A DNA stretch of 5,555 bases, from positions 1-5,555 of the forward strand of contig CABQHR010000122.1 of assembly GCA_902463875.1 (NCBI GenBank), given 5' to 3'. This document shows, piece after piece, positions 1 through 5,520 of the stretch. Made by a program: the position numbers and the translations under genes. Position 1 is the first letter of the stretch. Each line of letters begins with the position of its first letter. The notes below the pieces were generated by a model. The model made no database searches and was not told where the DNA came from. It saw only the letters and a list, made by a program, of their open reading frames with translations. The stretch is from an uncultured Collinsella sp. Its GTDB lineage: Bacteria; Actinomycetota; Coriobacteriia; Coriobacteriales; Coriobacteriaceae.

Positions 1-410
1 CTCCACAGGATTGCCTTGCGCTCCAAAAAGATAAAGCCCAGAACGACCAGGACCGCATTGATAATCCACATAAAAACGCCGACGGGCAGGGTCGGGAACA
101 GCGTGGACAGAATGACCGACACGCCCGAGGTGCCGCCAAAAGCAAAGTGATTAGGGGTTTTAAACGCAACGATGGCAAAGGCCGTGAGGATCAGGCCCAA
201 ATTGAGCTCGGCAAAAAAGCGCGGAAAGCCCGGCTCCTGACTGCGCTTGCGACCAGCGCGCTCGCCCCGCTCGATAACATCGCGATCGACCACGCGCTCC
301 ATCGGCACCACGGGAGGACGATGTACCTCCTCGGCGGCACGCGACGCCGCCTCTGCCGCAGCGGCTTCAATCGCCCATGCCTTGCTTTCGGTCTCGTGTT
401 CGTCGGCCAT
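1..410 (-). CDS. YitT family (DUF161/DUF2179-type) membrane protein, N-terminal part, cut by window edge
   Basis: This open frame starts at ATG 408-410, stays open to position 1 and gives 136 residues, so the C-terminal part lies outside the window. Residues 1-63 are a charged, Ala/Glu/Arg-rich cytoplasmic stretch. A first membrane segment spans about 70-84 and is followed by NHFAFGGTSGVSVILS at 87-102, the glycine-rich loop typical of YitT proteins. A second hydrophobic segment spans about 109-129. YitT proteins are multi-pass inner-membrane proteins, often with a C-terminal cytosolic DUF2179 domain; their substrate is unknown. The start is supported by GAGGGG at 419-424, 8 nt upstream. A weak promoter (TTGCAA at 476-481, CCTAAT at 451-456, 19-nt spacer) may lie upstream. 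The N-terminal tail is longer than usual for the family. A later start at Met37 is possible, but it lacks a well-placed ribosome binding site. The family call is by motif recognition only. Confidence 0.8.
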   Translation of the reverse strand, partial: MADEHETESKAWAIEAAAAEAASRAAEEVHRPPVVPMERVVDRDVIERGERAGRKRSQEPGFPRFFAELNLGLILTAFAIVAFKTPNHFAFGGTSGVSVILSTLFPTLPVGVFMWIINAVLVVLGFIFLERKAILW

Positions 411-525
411 TACGGCAACCCCTCGTTAACAATTTGGAAACAATGCGCCCATTAGGGTAACGCGGAACGCGAAGATTGCAACCCTTAGTTAGACGAGCGG
501 TATGACCGCATCGAGGGCATATAGA

Positions 526-565
526 AAACGGCCGGCCGCGCCTTTGCATGCGAGACCGGCCGTTT
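526..565 (-). terminator. Rho-independent terminator after the asp23 operon
   Basis: A perfect 10-bp GC-rich inverted repeat pairs AAACGGCCGG (526-535) with CCGGCCGTTT (556-565) around a 20-nt loop. Read on the minus strand, the stem ends in CCGGCCGTTTTCTATAT, a U-rich tail. It lies about 50 nt beyond the asp23 stop codon and upstream of the YitT gene, so it should end the amaP-DUF2273-asp23 transcript. On the plus strand the tail is poorer in T, and no gene there needs a terminator. Confidence 0.75.
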
Positions 566-581
566 GGCGTTTACGCAGATA

Positions 582-620
582 AAACCTGCCAAAACAAACC
601 TGTCCCTTTTTGGAAGGTTA
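582..620 (+). repeat. REP-like palindromic element, copy A, including the asp23 stop codon
   Basis: Arms at 582-594 (AAACCTGCCAAAA) and 608-620 (TTTTGGAAGGTTA) pair at 11 of 13 positions around a 13-nt loop containing AAACCTGTCCC. The extended element, 574-620 read on the minus strand, matches 5440-5486 at 42 of 47 positions, so it is a dispersed repeat. The last three bases (618-620) are the TAA stop codon of the Asp23 gene. On the minus strand the hairpin ends in GGTTTTAT, so it could also act as a weak first terminator ahead of the hairpin at 526-565. The strand given is that on which the core reads CCTGTCCC. Confidence 0.8.
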
Positions 621-1139
621 TTCGTGCTGGCTGGTGCGGTGCTCGTACTCCTCGGGGGTGATGACGTCCTCGATGCGTAGGTTGACGCCCGCCACCTCAA
701 GGCCGGTCATCGCGGCAAGGCGCTCGGTGACACGTGCCTTGACATCGTCGAAAATCGCGGGCGCATAGGCGCCGTACTCGATGATGACGGAGATGTTGAC
801 GACCACGCGATTATCATCGGTGACCTCGACCGTCACGCCCTTGGTCAGATTCTCGGCACCAAACTGCTCCTGCACAAAATGCATGAGGTTACCCTTCATG
901 CCCAGAACGTGCGGAACCTCGCGAGTGGCCATGGCAACGATCTTCTCGATCACGCCGTTGGAATAGGTCAGCGAATCCTCGGACTCATCCGCTTCCTCGT
1001 CGTCCTCGTCCGCATCGTCGGCGGGTTCGGCCTCGACGAGCGCTTCGTCCTCGAGCATTACGTCCTCGGCCTCGGCGACGACGGTCTCGTCTGCCTCGAG
1101 CTCGGTATCGGCTACATCGACCTTCGTATTAAAAGCCAT
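618..1139 (-). CDS. Asp23/Gls24 family envelope stress protein with acidic N-terminal tail
   Basis: This 173-residue protein has an Asp23/Gls24 (DUF322) domain at about residues 57-162. It opens with SLTYSNGVIEKIVAMATREV and continues through the conserved strand VTVEVTDDNRVVVNISVIIEYG and the helix AIFDDVKARVTERLAAMTGLEVAGVNL. In Staphylococcus, Asp23 is an abundant cytosolic protein held at the membrane by AmaP and linked to envelope stress; I infer a similar role here because amaP and a DUF2273 gene lie directly upstream. Residues 11-56 are unusual: 25 of 46 are Asp or Glu and none is Lys or Arg, so this stretch is probably a disordered tail. ATG 1137-1139 is preceded by AAGGAGG at 1144-1150 with a 4-nt spacer. 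The intergenic gap to the DUF2273 gene is 44 nt and shows no terminator, consistent with one transcript. The stop codon falls inside repeat copy A. Confidence 0.9.
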   Translation of the reverse strand: MAFNTKVDVADTELEADETVVAEAEDVMLEDEALVEAEPADDADEDDEEADESEDSLTYSNGVIEKIVAMATREVPHVLGMKGNLMHFVQEQFGAENLTKGVTVEVTDDNRVVVNISVIIEYGAYAPAIFDDVKARVTERLAAMTGLEVAGVNLRIEDVITPEEYEHRTSQHE

Positions 1140-1183
1140 GGTTCCTCCTTATGCCTGCCGCGGATGCGACAGTCGAATACATA

Positions 1184-1561
1184 TTAGCGGCCGCTAAACA
1201 GACGGCCGAAGAAGTTGACGATCCCGTTCTCGCCGTCGCGAATTTGGCCGATCACAGCGCCGATCAGCACGAAGAATGCAATGACGAGCGTGTCCCACAG
1301 GCCAAGCGTGAGCACCAACACGGCGAGGATAAAGCCGGCGACGGCACCGAGCGTGGTGTTGGGATGACGCACAGCATAGCTCCAGATGGCAGCGCCCGTA
1401 CCCTTGATGAGACCCATAGCCTCGTCAAAATCCGCGACTGCCGCATCTTGCAACTCGGTTGCCTCTGCTTTGGAATCAACAGGTTCGCTCGCCGGCGTGG
1501 CGCTCTGGTCAATCGTCAGGCGCGGCGTACGAGCGGTCTTATCTTGATTGGTATCACTCAC
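1184..1561 (-). CDS. DUF2273 family small membrane protein
   Basis: This 125-residue protein starts at GTG 1559-1561. Residues 1-48 are polar and probably cytoplasmic and disordered. Residues 66-106 form the DUF2273 signature: a short lead-in (RHPNTTLGAVAGF) and two closely spaced hydrophobic segments (about 70-88 and 90-106), then a charged RDGENG and a short amphipathic tail ending FGRLFSGR. DUF2273 proteins are small two-segment membrane proteins typically encoded between amaP and asp23, as here; their biochemical role is unknown, and a role in the AmaP-Asp23 membrane assembly is inference. GTG is chosen because GGAGG at 1568-1572 sits 6 nt upstream. The same frame stays open further upstream, but that part only overlaps amaP and is not protein-like. 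The start overlaps the amaP stop codon by 8 nt (GTGAGTGA), implying coupled translation. Usual family members are shorter and lack such a long N-terminal extension. Confidence 0.85.
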   Translation of the reverse strand: MSDTNQDKTARTPRLTIDQSATPASEPVDSKAEATELQDAAVADFDEAMGLIKGTGAAIWSYAVRHPNTTLGAVAGFILAVLVLTLGLWDTLVIAFFVLIGAVIGQIRDGENGIVNFFGRLFSGR

Positions 1562-2099
1562 CGGAAACCTCCACGGTCTGGACGGTAGTCTTGGACGGCA
1601 AAAAACGGACGCGCGTAGTCGTACCAGGCGTGCCGAGCATGGTGTCGCAGGCCTTCTCGATGCGCTGCTGCATCGCGGTAGCCAGAGATGCCACGTCCTT
1701 ATCGTCAAGCGCGATAGCCTCGACCTTAAAACGGACGTGCGAATCGTCGGGGCCTTGGACGCGGGCCTCGACATGCTCGACCATCACGCGGTCGTCGCGC
1801 TCGGCAGCAACCCTGGCGCACGAAGAAAGCGCCGCAAGGGTAACCTCGATATTGCGCTCCCCCGCCGGATGCACGCAGGACGGCTCGCGACGGGCGAACA
1901 TCAGGCGGAAAAAGCTTACCAGCACGCCGATCGCCACGACGCCGGCGCACGCCGTGACGACGACGCGCGGCATGGGGTCGCGCATCAGCAGCATAAAGCG
2001 ATACGTATACGGCCCCCAAAACTGGCAGACAAGCGTACCCAGCGCCACGATGGTGGCGGCAAGATACACGATCGCTAGGGCTCGTTTGAGTACGCGCAC
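1554..2099 (-). CDS. amaP: AmaP-type alkaline shock response membrane anchor protein
   Basis: This 181-residue protein has two predicted membrane helices (about residues 7-27 and 46-68) separated by a short loop with aromatic and basic residues. A soluble C-terminal domain (about 80-175) follows, with the strand-helix pattern IEVTLAALSSCARVAAE, FKVEAIALDDKDVASLATAM and TTRVRFLPSKTTVQTVEV. This is the AmaP layout: a membrane hairpin plus an Asp23-like cytosolic domain. In Staphylococcus aureus, AmaP anchors Asp23 to the membrane. The order amaP, DUF2273, asp23 on one strand supports the call more strongly than the sequence alone, since AmaP proteins diverge widely. The start is GTG 2097-2099, preceded by AGGGAG at 2106-2111 with a 6-nt spacer. 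The gene is first in its operon, about 43 nt below a likely promoter, and overlaps the next gene by 8 nt. Three cysteines follow the second helix (75, 94, 151); whether they matter is unknown. Confidence 0.75.
   Translation of the reverse strand: MRVLKRALAIVYLAATIVALGTLVCQFWGPYTYRFMLLMRDPMPRVVVTACAGVVAIGVLVSFFRLMFARREPSCVHPAGERNIEVTLAALSSCARVAAERDDRVMVEHVEARVQGPDDSHVRFKVEAIALDDKDVASLATAMQQRIEKACDTMLGTPGTTTRVRFLPSKTTVQTVEVSGE
1568..1572 (-). promoter_or_regulatory. Ribosome binding site of the DUF2273 gene
   Basis: GGAGG on the minus strand, 6 nt before GTG 1559-1561 and inside the last codons of amaP. It decides the start of the DUF2273 protein over the longer in-frame extension. Confidence 0.75.
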
Positions 2100-2105
2100 G
2101 CGGCG

Positions 2106-2111
2106 CTCCCT
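2106..2111 (-). promoter_or_regulatory. Ribosome binding site deciding the GTG start of amaP
   Basis: AGGGAG on the minus strand, 6 nt upstream of GTG 2097-2099. No ATG in this frame offers a better placed site, so the GTG start is preferred. Confidence 0.65.
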
Positions 2112-2149
2112 TCAAATCTCGGCTCTCGAAATGCAAAACGGTTCGCATC

Positions 2150-2178
2150 ATTATAAAAGAGCCGGGTCCGGTGCTCTA
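2150..2178 (-). promoter_or_regulatory. Likely promoter of the amaP-DUF2273-asp23 operon
   Basis: A perfect TATAAT lies at 2150-2155 on the minus strand. The hexamer 17 nt upstream (2173-2178, TAGAGC) is a poor -35, so either an activator or another sigma factor helps, or the box is partly fortuitous. Transcription would begin near 2143, giving a leader of about 43 nt before amaP. The -10 box is shared with the U-tract of the yebC terminator, and the -35 region lies inside that hairpin. Confidence 0.45.
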
Positions 2179-2196
2179 CGCACGCGGATCCGGCTC
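2159..2196 (-). terminator. Rho-independent terminator of yebC
   Basis: A 12-bp arm GAGCCGGGTCCG (2159-2170) pairs with CGGATCCGGCTC (2185-2196), with one G-T type mismatch. An inner GTGC/GCAC stem extends the pairing into the loop, leaving a 5-nt apex and one bulged base. On the minus strand the stem is followed by TTTTATAAT (2150-2158), a U-rich tail. It lies about 70 nt beyond the yebC stop codon. A smaller perfect 6-bp hairpin (2243-2248 with 2255-2260) sits nearer the stop codon without a U-tract. Confidence 0.8.
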
Positions 2197-2265
2197 ATCT
2201 ATTCCACGAGGCTTGCATGCTCGCTTCATTATGCCCAGATATGCACGGCTTAACCCGTGCGAGCG

Positions 2266-3072
2266 CTACTCCTCCTCGAGGGCAGCGATGACCTCGTCGG
2301 TCATGTCCATGGTGCTGTAAACATCCTGGACGTCGTCGAGCTCCTCAAGACGGTCGATGAGGCGCTGAACCTTCTTGGCGTCGGCGCCGGAGACCTCGGT
2401 CGGGGTAGTCGGGACCATGGTGGTCTCGGAGCCCTTGACCTGGACGCCCTGCTCCTCGAGCGCCTTGGAGACAGCCATAACCTCGTTGGCAGTAGTCCAG
2501 ACGATCCACTCCTCGCCGGCATCCTCGTAGTCCTCGCCACCGGCCTCGGCGATAGCCATCATGAACTCATCCTCGTCACCGGCAGCACCGTTGGCGATCA
2601 TGGTCTCCTTCTTGGCGTTCTCGTCCAGGATCTCCTTGGCGACGACGATCTGGCCCTTGCGCTCAAACTGGAAGGCGACGGAGCCGGAGGTGCCCAGGTT
2701 GCCACCAGCGTGGGAGAAGGCGGAACGGACATCAGCGGCGGTACGGTTGCGGTTGTCGGTCAGGCAGTCGACGTAGACGGCGACACCGGCGGGACCGTAG
2801 CCCTCGTACACGATGTTCTCGTAGACGGCGGCGTCAGCACCCGAACCAAAAGCCTTGTCGATAGCGGACTTGATCTTGTCCTTAGGCATGGACTGAGCCT
2901 TGGCCTTGGCAACGGCAGCGGCGAGGCTGGCGTTGTTCTCGGGCAGCGGGTCACCGCCGAGACGGGCAGCAACGGTGATGTTGCGGCTGAGCTTGGAGAA
3001 GAGGGCGGAACGCTTGGCGTCCTGCGCGCCCTTACGATGCTTGGTTGTGGCCCACTTAGAGTGTCCGGACAT
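2266..3072 (-). CDS. yebC: YebC/PmpR/TACO1 family translation and regulatory factor
   Basis: This 268-residue protein begins MSGHSKWATTKHRKGAQDAK, the diagnostic N-terminus of the family. The hallmark segment follows at about 86-131 (ENIVYEGYGPAGVAVYVDCL, TDNRNRTAADVRSAFSHAGGNLGTSGSVAF). The C-terminal domain includes TTMVPTTPTEV (217-227) and ends in the family helix LIDRLEELDDVQDVYS (238-253). Family members were first described as DNA-binding regulators. Bacterial and mitochondrial (TACO1) members have more recently been linked to relief of ribosome stalling at proline-rich stretches. The protein is cytosolic. Bacterial members are usually about 240-250 residues; the excess sits mainly at about 148-166 (ILDENAKKETMIANGAAGD). 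ATG 3070-3072 has AGGAG at 3079-3083, 6 nt away. The gene appears monocistronic, with its own terminator at 2159-2196. In many bacteria yebC lies beside ruvC-ruvA-ruvB, which is not so here. The family call is very secure. Confidence 0.97.
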   Translation of the reverse strand: MSGHSKWATTKHRKGAQDAKRSALFSKLSRNITVAARLGGDPLPENNASLAAAVAKAKAQSMPKDKIKSAIDKAFGSGADAAVYENIVYEGYGPAGVAVYVDCLTDNRNRTAADVRSAFSHAGGNLGTSGSVAFQFERKGQIVVAKEILDENAKKETMIANGAAGDEDEFMMAIAEAGGEDYEDAGEEWIVWTTANEVMAVSKALEEQGVQVKGSETTMVPTTPTEVSGADAKKVQRLIDRLEELDDVQDVYSTMDMTDEVIAALEEE

Positions 3073-3121
3073 ACGTGTCTCCTATCGGTTTCGACCTAAA
3101 GCCCAGCGCAGATGCTCGGGC

Positions 3122-3127
3122 AATATA
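3122..3127 (-). promoter_or_regulatory. Possible -10 box of yebC
   Basis: TATATT on the minus strand, preceded by an AT-rich stretch (down to about 3145) that contrasts with the GC-rich surroundings. It would give a leader of roughly 43 nt before the yebC start. No convincing TTGACA-like hexamer lies 16-18 nt upstream. A second candidate TATCAT with TTTATC 17 nt upstream lies in the same AT-rich patch. Confidence 0.35.
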
Positions 3128-3202
3128 AACAAACGTCGTTATGATATACCTACCAGCCTGCGAGATAAACCCCAAAATGAAGGCGTCGTGATGATGCCCC
3201 CT

Positions 3203-3235
3203 TTGGTGCAAAGAAACCTGACCCCAATGCACCAA
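3203..3235 (+). repeat. REP-like palindromic element, copy C, next to a stop codon
   Basis: A perfect 8-bp inverted repeat, TTGGTGCA (3203-3210) with TGCACCAA (3228-3235), encloses a 17-nt loop containing AAACCTGACCCC. The loop core matches AAACCTGTCCC of copies A and B with one change, while the stem sequence is unrelated. It begins one base beyond the TAA stop (3237-3239) of the upstream DUF6020-type gene. On the minus strand there is no U-tract after the hairpin, so it is not an obvious intrinsic terminator. Inference: a divergent member of the same mobile palindrome family. Confidence 0.65.
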
Positions 3236-3236
3236 G

Positions 3237-5420
3237 TTAGGACCAGAGGAAGTCGCTGCGGGTGACGGTGGCGCCGATGGCGAAGGGCATGCAGGCGATG
3301 ACCGGATACAAGTAGCGCATGTAGGTCGAGCCGTTGCACGGACCAATCAGGCACACGGCGAGCACGCCCAACAGCGGCACCCAGATCGCCAGCGCACGCC
3401 ATGAATGACGACGCAGCAGGTAGACCACCACGGCGACCATGATCCACACATAGGTAGCCGAGCTCATGGTGAGTGAAATAAACGGGATGCGCTGCACCGC
3501 CACACGGTACAGATTGATCAGGTGGTCGCACCAGCGCACCACGTTGCTGTCAACCGGATGGAAGTCGAAGTACTTGAGGTTGTCGGGACGCGCCATGATC
3601 TCGGCACTACGCGCCGTGCTGTAGACCCAGGCATCGCGCGCGCTCGGATAAAAGTAGCCGTAATAGTTATTGATGAGCGCCGAGATATAGCACTCGGGAT
3701 CCTTTTTGAACATCTGCGCCCAGACCTCAAAATAGGCCTTGATGTCCTCCTGCGAGGCGTACTCGTTAAAGCAGTTCTTGACGGCATCGGACTTGTCGGG
3801 GTTGTAGCGGCGGCCCAGGTTCTCGTACTTGAGCACGCGATCGATCACGACGCGCTCCTCGTCGGTCACCAAACCGTCGCAGGGTGCCTCCACGATAGTG
3901 CCGTCCTCCTTAACCGTAGGGTTGACGCCCGAGTTGAGGCCGTCGTGCTTTTGGACGAAACGAGCCGTCTGTTGGAACGGAATCGAGAGGATTTCGCGCT
4001 TGGAACCAGGCGTGATATCGTGCTCCGGCATAAAGACCTTGGTGAAGTACATATTAGAGGCAAGGCAGAGCGCGAGCACCGCGAGGACGCCAACCCAGCG
4101 GAAGCGCGGCGTGGCGCATGAGACCGCGGTGCCCGTCTGCTTAGCCGCACGACGAGCGACATGTACATCCCATGCGCAAAACGCCGCCGCAATCACGCAG
4201 GCCGCCAACGGAAAGACCAGGCCGCCATTGCGCAAAAACGTGGAACCCATGGCAGCCAGCGCAAGCAACAGCCAGTCGTGGCGCGCAAAGAGCACGGGGG
4301 CTTTCTCGCCCGCTCGCTCGACATTGGCATCACGACGGGGCAAGCCACATGCCACGAGCCTGACGGTCTGTACCAGCAGCACCAAAAACGCGTCGGCAAA
4401 GAGCACGTCTTTGGTAAGCAGGGCCGCGTAGTTGGAGAACATGGGCATAAACACAAAGAACAGCAAGATCACGCCGCGGACCGGCAGACTCACGCCCAGC
4501 TTGCGCAGCGACGAGATGGAATAGGCCATGCAGGCGGCCGTGATGACGAACTGAGCACAGGTGTAGATGGCAAGACCCGCGTTAGCGCTGTTGAACAGCG
4601 AAAGCCCCAGTTGAACGCACGAGCCGATAATGGCCGTGTGCACTACGGGATGATGCCCGTTGAGCAGCACGTTGGGGTTGAGTAGGCGCAGGTAGTCGCT
4701 CGTGCCGTTGGGATAGTTGAACCACTGGCGAATCTGCGCACCCGTATCTCCCATAAAAAGGCCGGGCAGCGAAGCGATGAGCGTGGGCGCCCAGGCGATC
4801 ATAAGCACCAGGAAGGGCCCGGCAAAGGGATGGACCGAGAGCACGGCGTGAGCCACACGCCATATGCGGCCAAAGTGCGCCTCGGAAAACGGGATGCGTC
4901 GGGAGCTCAGCCAATCCAGACACTCAAAAGCCAGATAGAAGGCCACGATCGCTAGGAGCATCCAGCCCGCGCCGCCAATCCAGGCGCAGATGATGCGGGC
5001 CTTGTCGCCAAGAACAATCTCGGCCGAGTCGATGAGGTCGTAGCTACGGCCGAACACCATGCAGATGGCGAAAAACAGCGACGGCAGAATGATCGATGGA
5101 CGCCAGGCGTCGCCGCGGCCAAAGAAGACGTAGCGAAACGGCAGTGTGAGCAGGCAGGCAAGCGCGAGCAGCATGACCGCATCGGTGTGGCCGGCAAACG
5201 AGAGGAGCACCTCGTAGCACACGTACAGCATGCCTGAGGCTTTAGGGTCAATCGCCAAGACTGCGTTGCTCGACACCGGGGCGGGATCGATGGAAAACGC
5301 CGTGGTCGCCAACAGCGCGAGCAAAAATGCGATGAGCGTCTGCTTGGCGGGGTAGCGCTTAAACCAGACGATGCGGGCGGCGTCGCGCGCGGCCGTTGTG
5401 GAGAGGTCGGAATCCTTCAC
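3237..5420 (-). CDS. DUF6020-type polytopic membrane protein, GT-C glycosyltransferase-like
   Basis: This 727-residue protein has about 13-16 hydrophobic segments, beginning at about 26-44 and 80-100 and ending at about 650-669, 675-692 and 700-718. A soluble, charged extracytoplasmic region lies at about 462-648. Visible motifs are PGLFMGDTGAQIRQWF (219-234) after a membrane segment, NGHHPVVHT (254-262), LTKDVLFA (335-342), PFQQTARFV (481-489) and CNGSTYMRYLYP (695-706). An acidic residue in the first extracytoplasmic loop (Asp225) followed by a His-rich stretch resembles GT-C glycosyltransferases that use polyprenyl-phosphate sugars, and the overall pattern fits the DUF6020 family, often found in Coriobacteriia and Clostridia. 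A role in cell-surface glycan or glycoprotein assembly is inference; donor and acceptor cannot be read. GTG 5418-5420 is the only credible start: a stop codon lies in frame at 5436-5438. Its ribosome site is weak (AAAGG at 5431-5435, 10-nt spacer), suggesting modest expression. No glycan gene neighbours are visible. Confidence 0.75.
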   Translation of the reverse strand: MKDSDLSTTAARDAARIVWFKRYPAKQTLIAFLLALLATTAFSIDPAPVSSNAVLAIDPKASGMLYVCYEVLLSFAGHTDAVMLLALACLLTLPFRYVFFGRGDAWRPSIILPSLFFAICMVFGRSYDLIDSAEIVLGDKARIICAWIGGAGWMLLAIVAFYLAFECLDWLSSRRIPFSEAHFGRIWRVAHAVLSVHPFAGPFLVLMIAWAPTLIASLPGLFMGDTGAQIRQWFNYPNGTSDYLRLLNPNVLLNGHHPVVHTAIIGSCVQLGLSLFNSANAGLAIYTCAQFVITAACMAYSISSLRKLGVSLPVRGVILLFFVFMPMFSNYAALLTKDVLFADAFLVLLVQTVRLVACGLPRRDANVERAGEKAPVLFARHDWLLLALAAMGSTFLRNGGLVFPLAACVIAAAFCAWDVHVARRAAKQTGTAVSCATPRFRWVGVLAVLALCLASNMYFTKVFMPEHDITPGSKREILSIPFQQTARFVQKHDGLNSGVNPTVKEDGTIVEAPCDGLVTDEERVVIDRVLKYENLGRRYNPDKSDAVKNCFNEYASQEDIKAYFEVWAQMFKKDPECYISALINNYYGYFYPSARDAWVYSTARSAEIMARPDNLKYFDFHPVDSNVVRWCDHLINLYRVAVQRIPFISLTMSSATYVWIMVAVVVYLLRRHSWRALAIWVPLLGVLAVCLIGPCNGSTYMRYLYPVIACMPFAIGATVTRSDFLWS

Positions 5421-5439
5421 AGTCCGAAAGCCTTTCTAG

Positions 5440-5478
5440 AAACCTGCCAAAAAGGGACAGGTTTATTTTAGCAGGTTT
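5440..5478 (-). repeat. REP-like palindromic element, copy B, in the leader of the DUF6020-type gene
   Basis: Arms AAACCTGCCAAAA (5440-5452) and TTTTAGCAGGTTT (5466-5478) pair at 12 of 13 positions, the exception being a wobble-type change, around a 13-nt loop with AGGGACAGG. Similarity to copy A continues to 5486 (42 of 47 positions over 5440-5486 against the complement of 574-620). It is inverted relative to A, C and D. It ends 19 nt before the GTG start of the DUF6020-type gene, so it lies in that gene's 5' leader or promoter. A TAAAAT hexamer inside it could serve as a -10 box on the minus strand. Confidence 0.8.
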
Positions 5479-5520
5479 TATCTGGGGAAACGTTACGGTT
5501 CTGTCATCGTTGCCCAGCAA

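Noticed and set aside
1562..1774. N-terminal extension of the DUF2273 frame upstream of GTG 1559-1561
   Set aside because: This part only overlaps amaP in another frame, its Arg/Ser/Pro-rich translation is not protein-like, and a good ribosome site sits 6 nt before the GTG.
1459..2253. A 264-codon plus-strand frame across the amaP operon
   Set aside because: It crosses the yebC terminator and the amaP promoter region and is antisense to amaP and part of the DUF2273 gene. Its Ser/Thr/Arg-rich translation has no membrane or domain pattern.
2243..2260. Hairpin GCACGG/CCGTGC just after the yebC stop codon as a separate terminator
   Set aside because: It has only 6 bp and no U-tract; the much stronger hairpin at 2159-2196 explains termination.
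2257..3099. A 280-codon open frame on the plus strand opposite yebC
   Set aside because: It lies fully antisense to a secure YebC gene. Its Leu/Gly/Val/Asp-rich composition is what the complement of GC-rich codons gives, and no ribosome site or family motif is seen.
3182..3198. Small hairpin GGCGTC/GATGCC as a terminator of the DUF6020-type gene
   Set aside because: The stem is only 6 bp, and on the minus strand it contains an A-C mismatch; the following TTCATTTT is not a continuous U-tract. Too weak to call.
3522..4431. Two plus-strand open frames of about 200 codons opposite the DUF6020-type gene
   Set aside because: They overlap each other and the real gene, are rich in Arg/Ala/Ser typical of GC-driven shadow frames, and lack recognisable domains.
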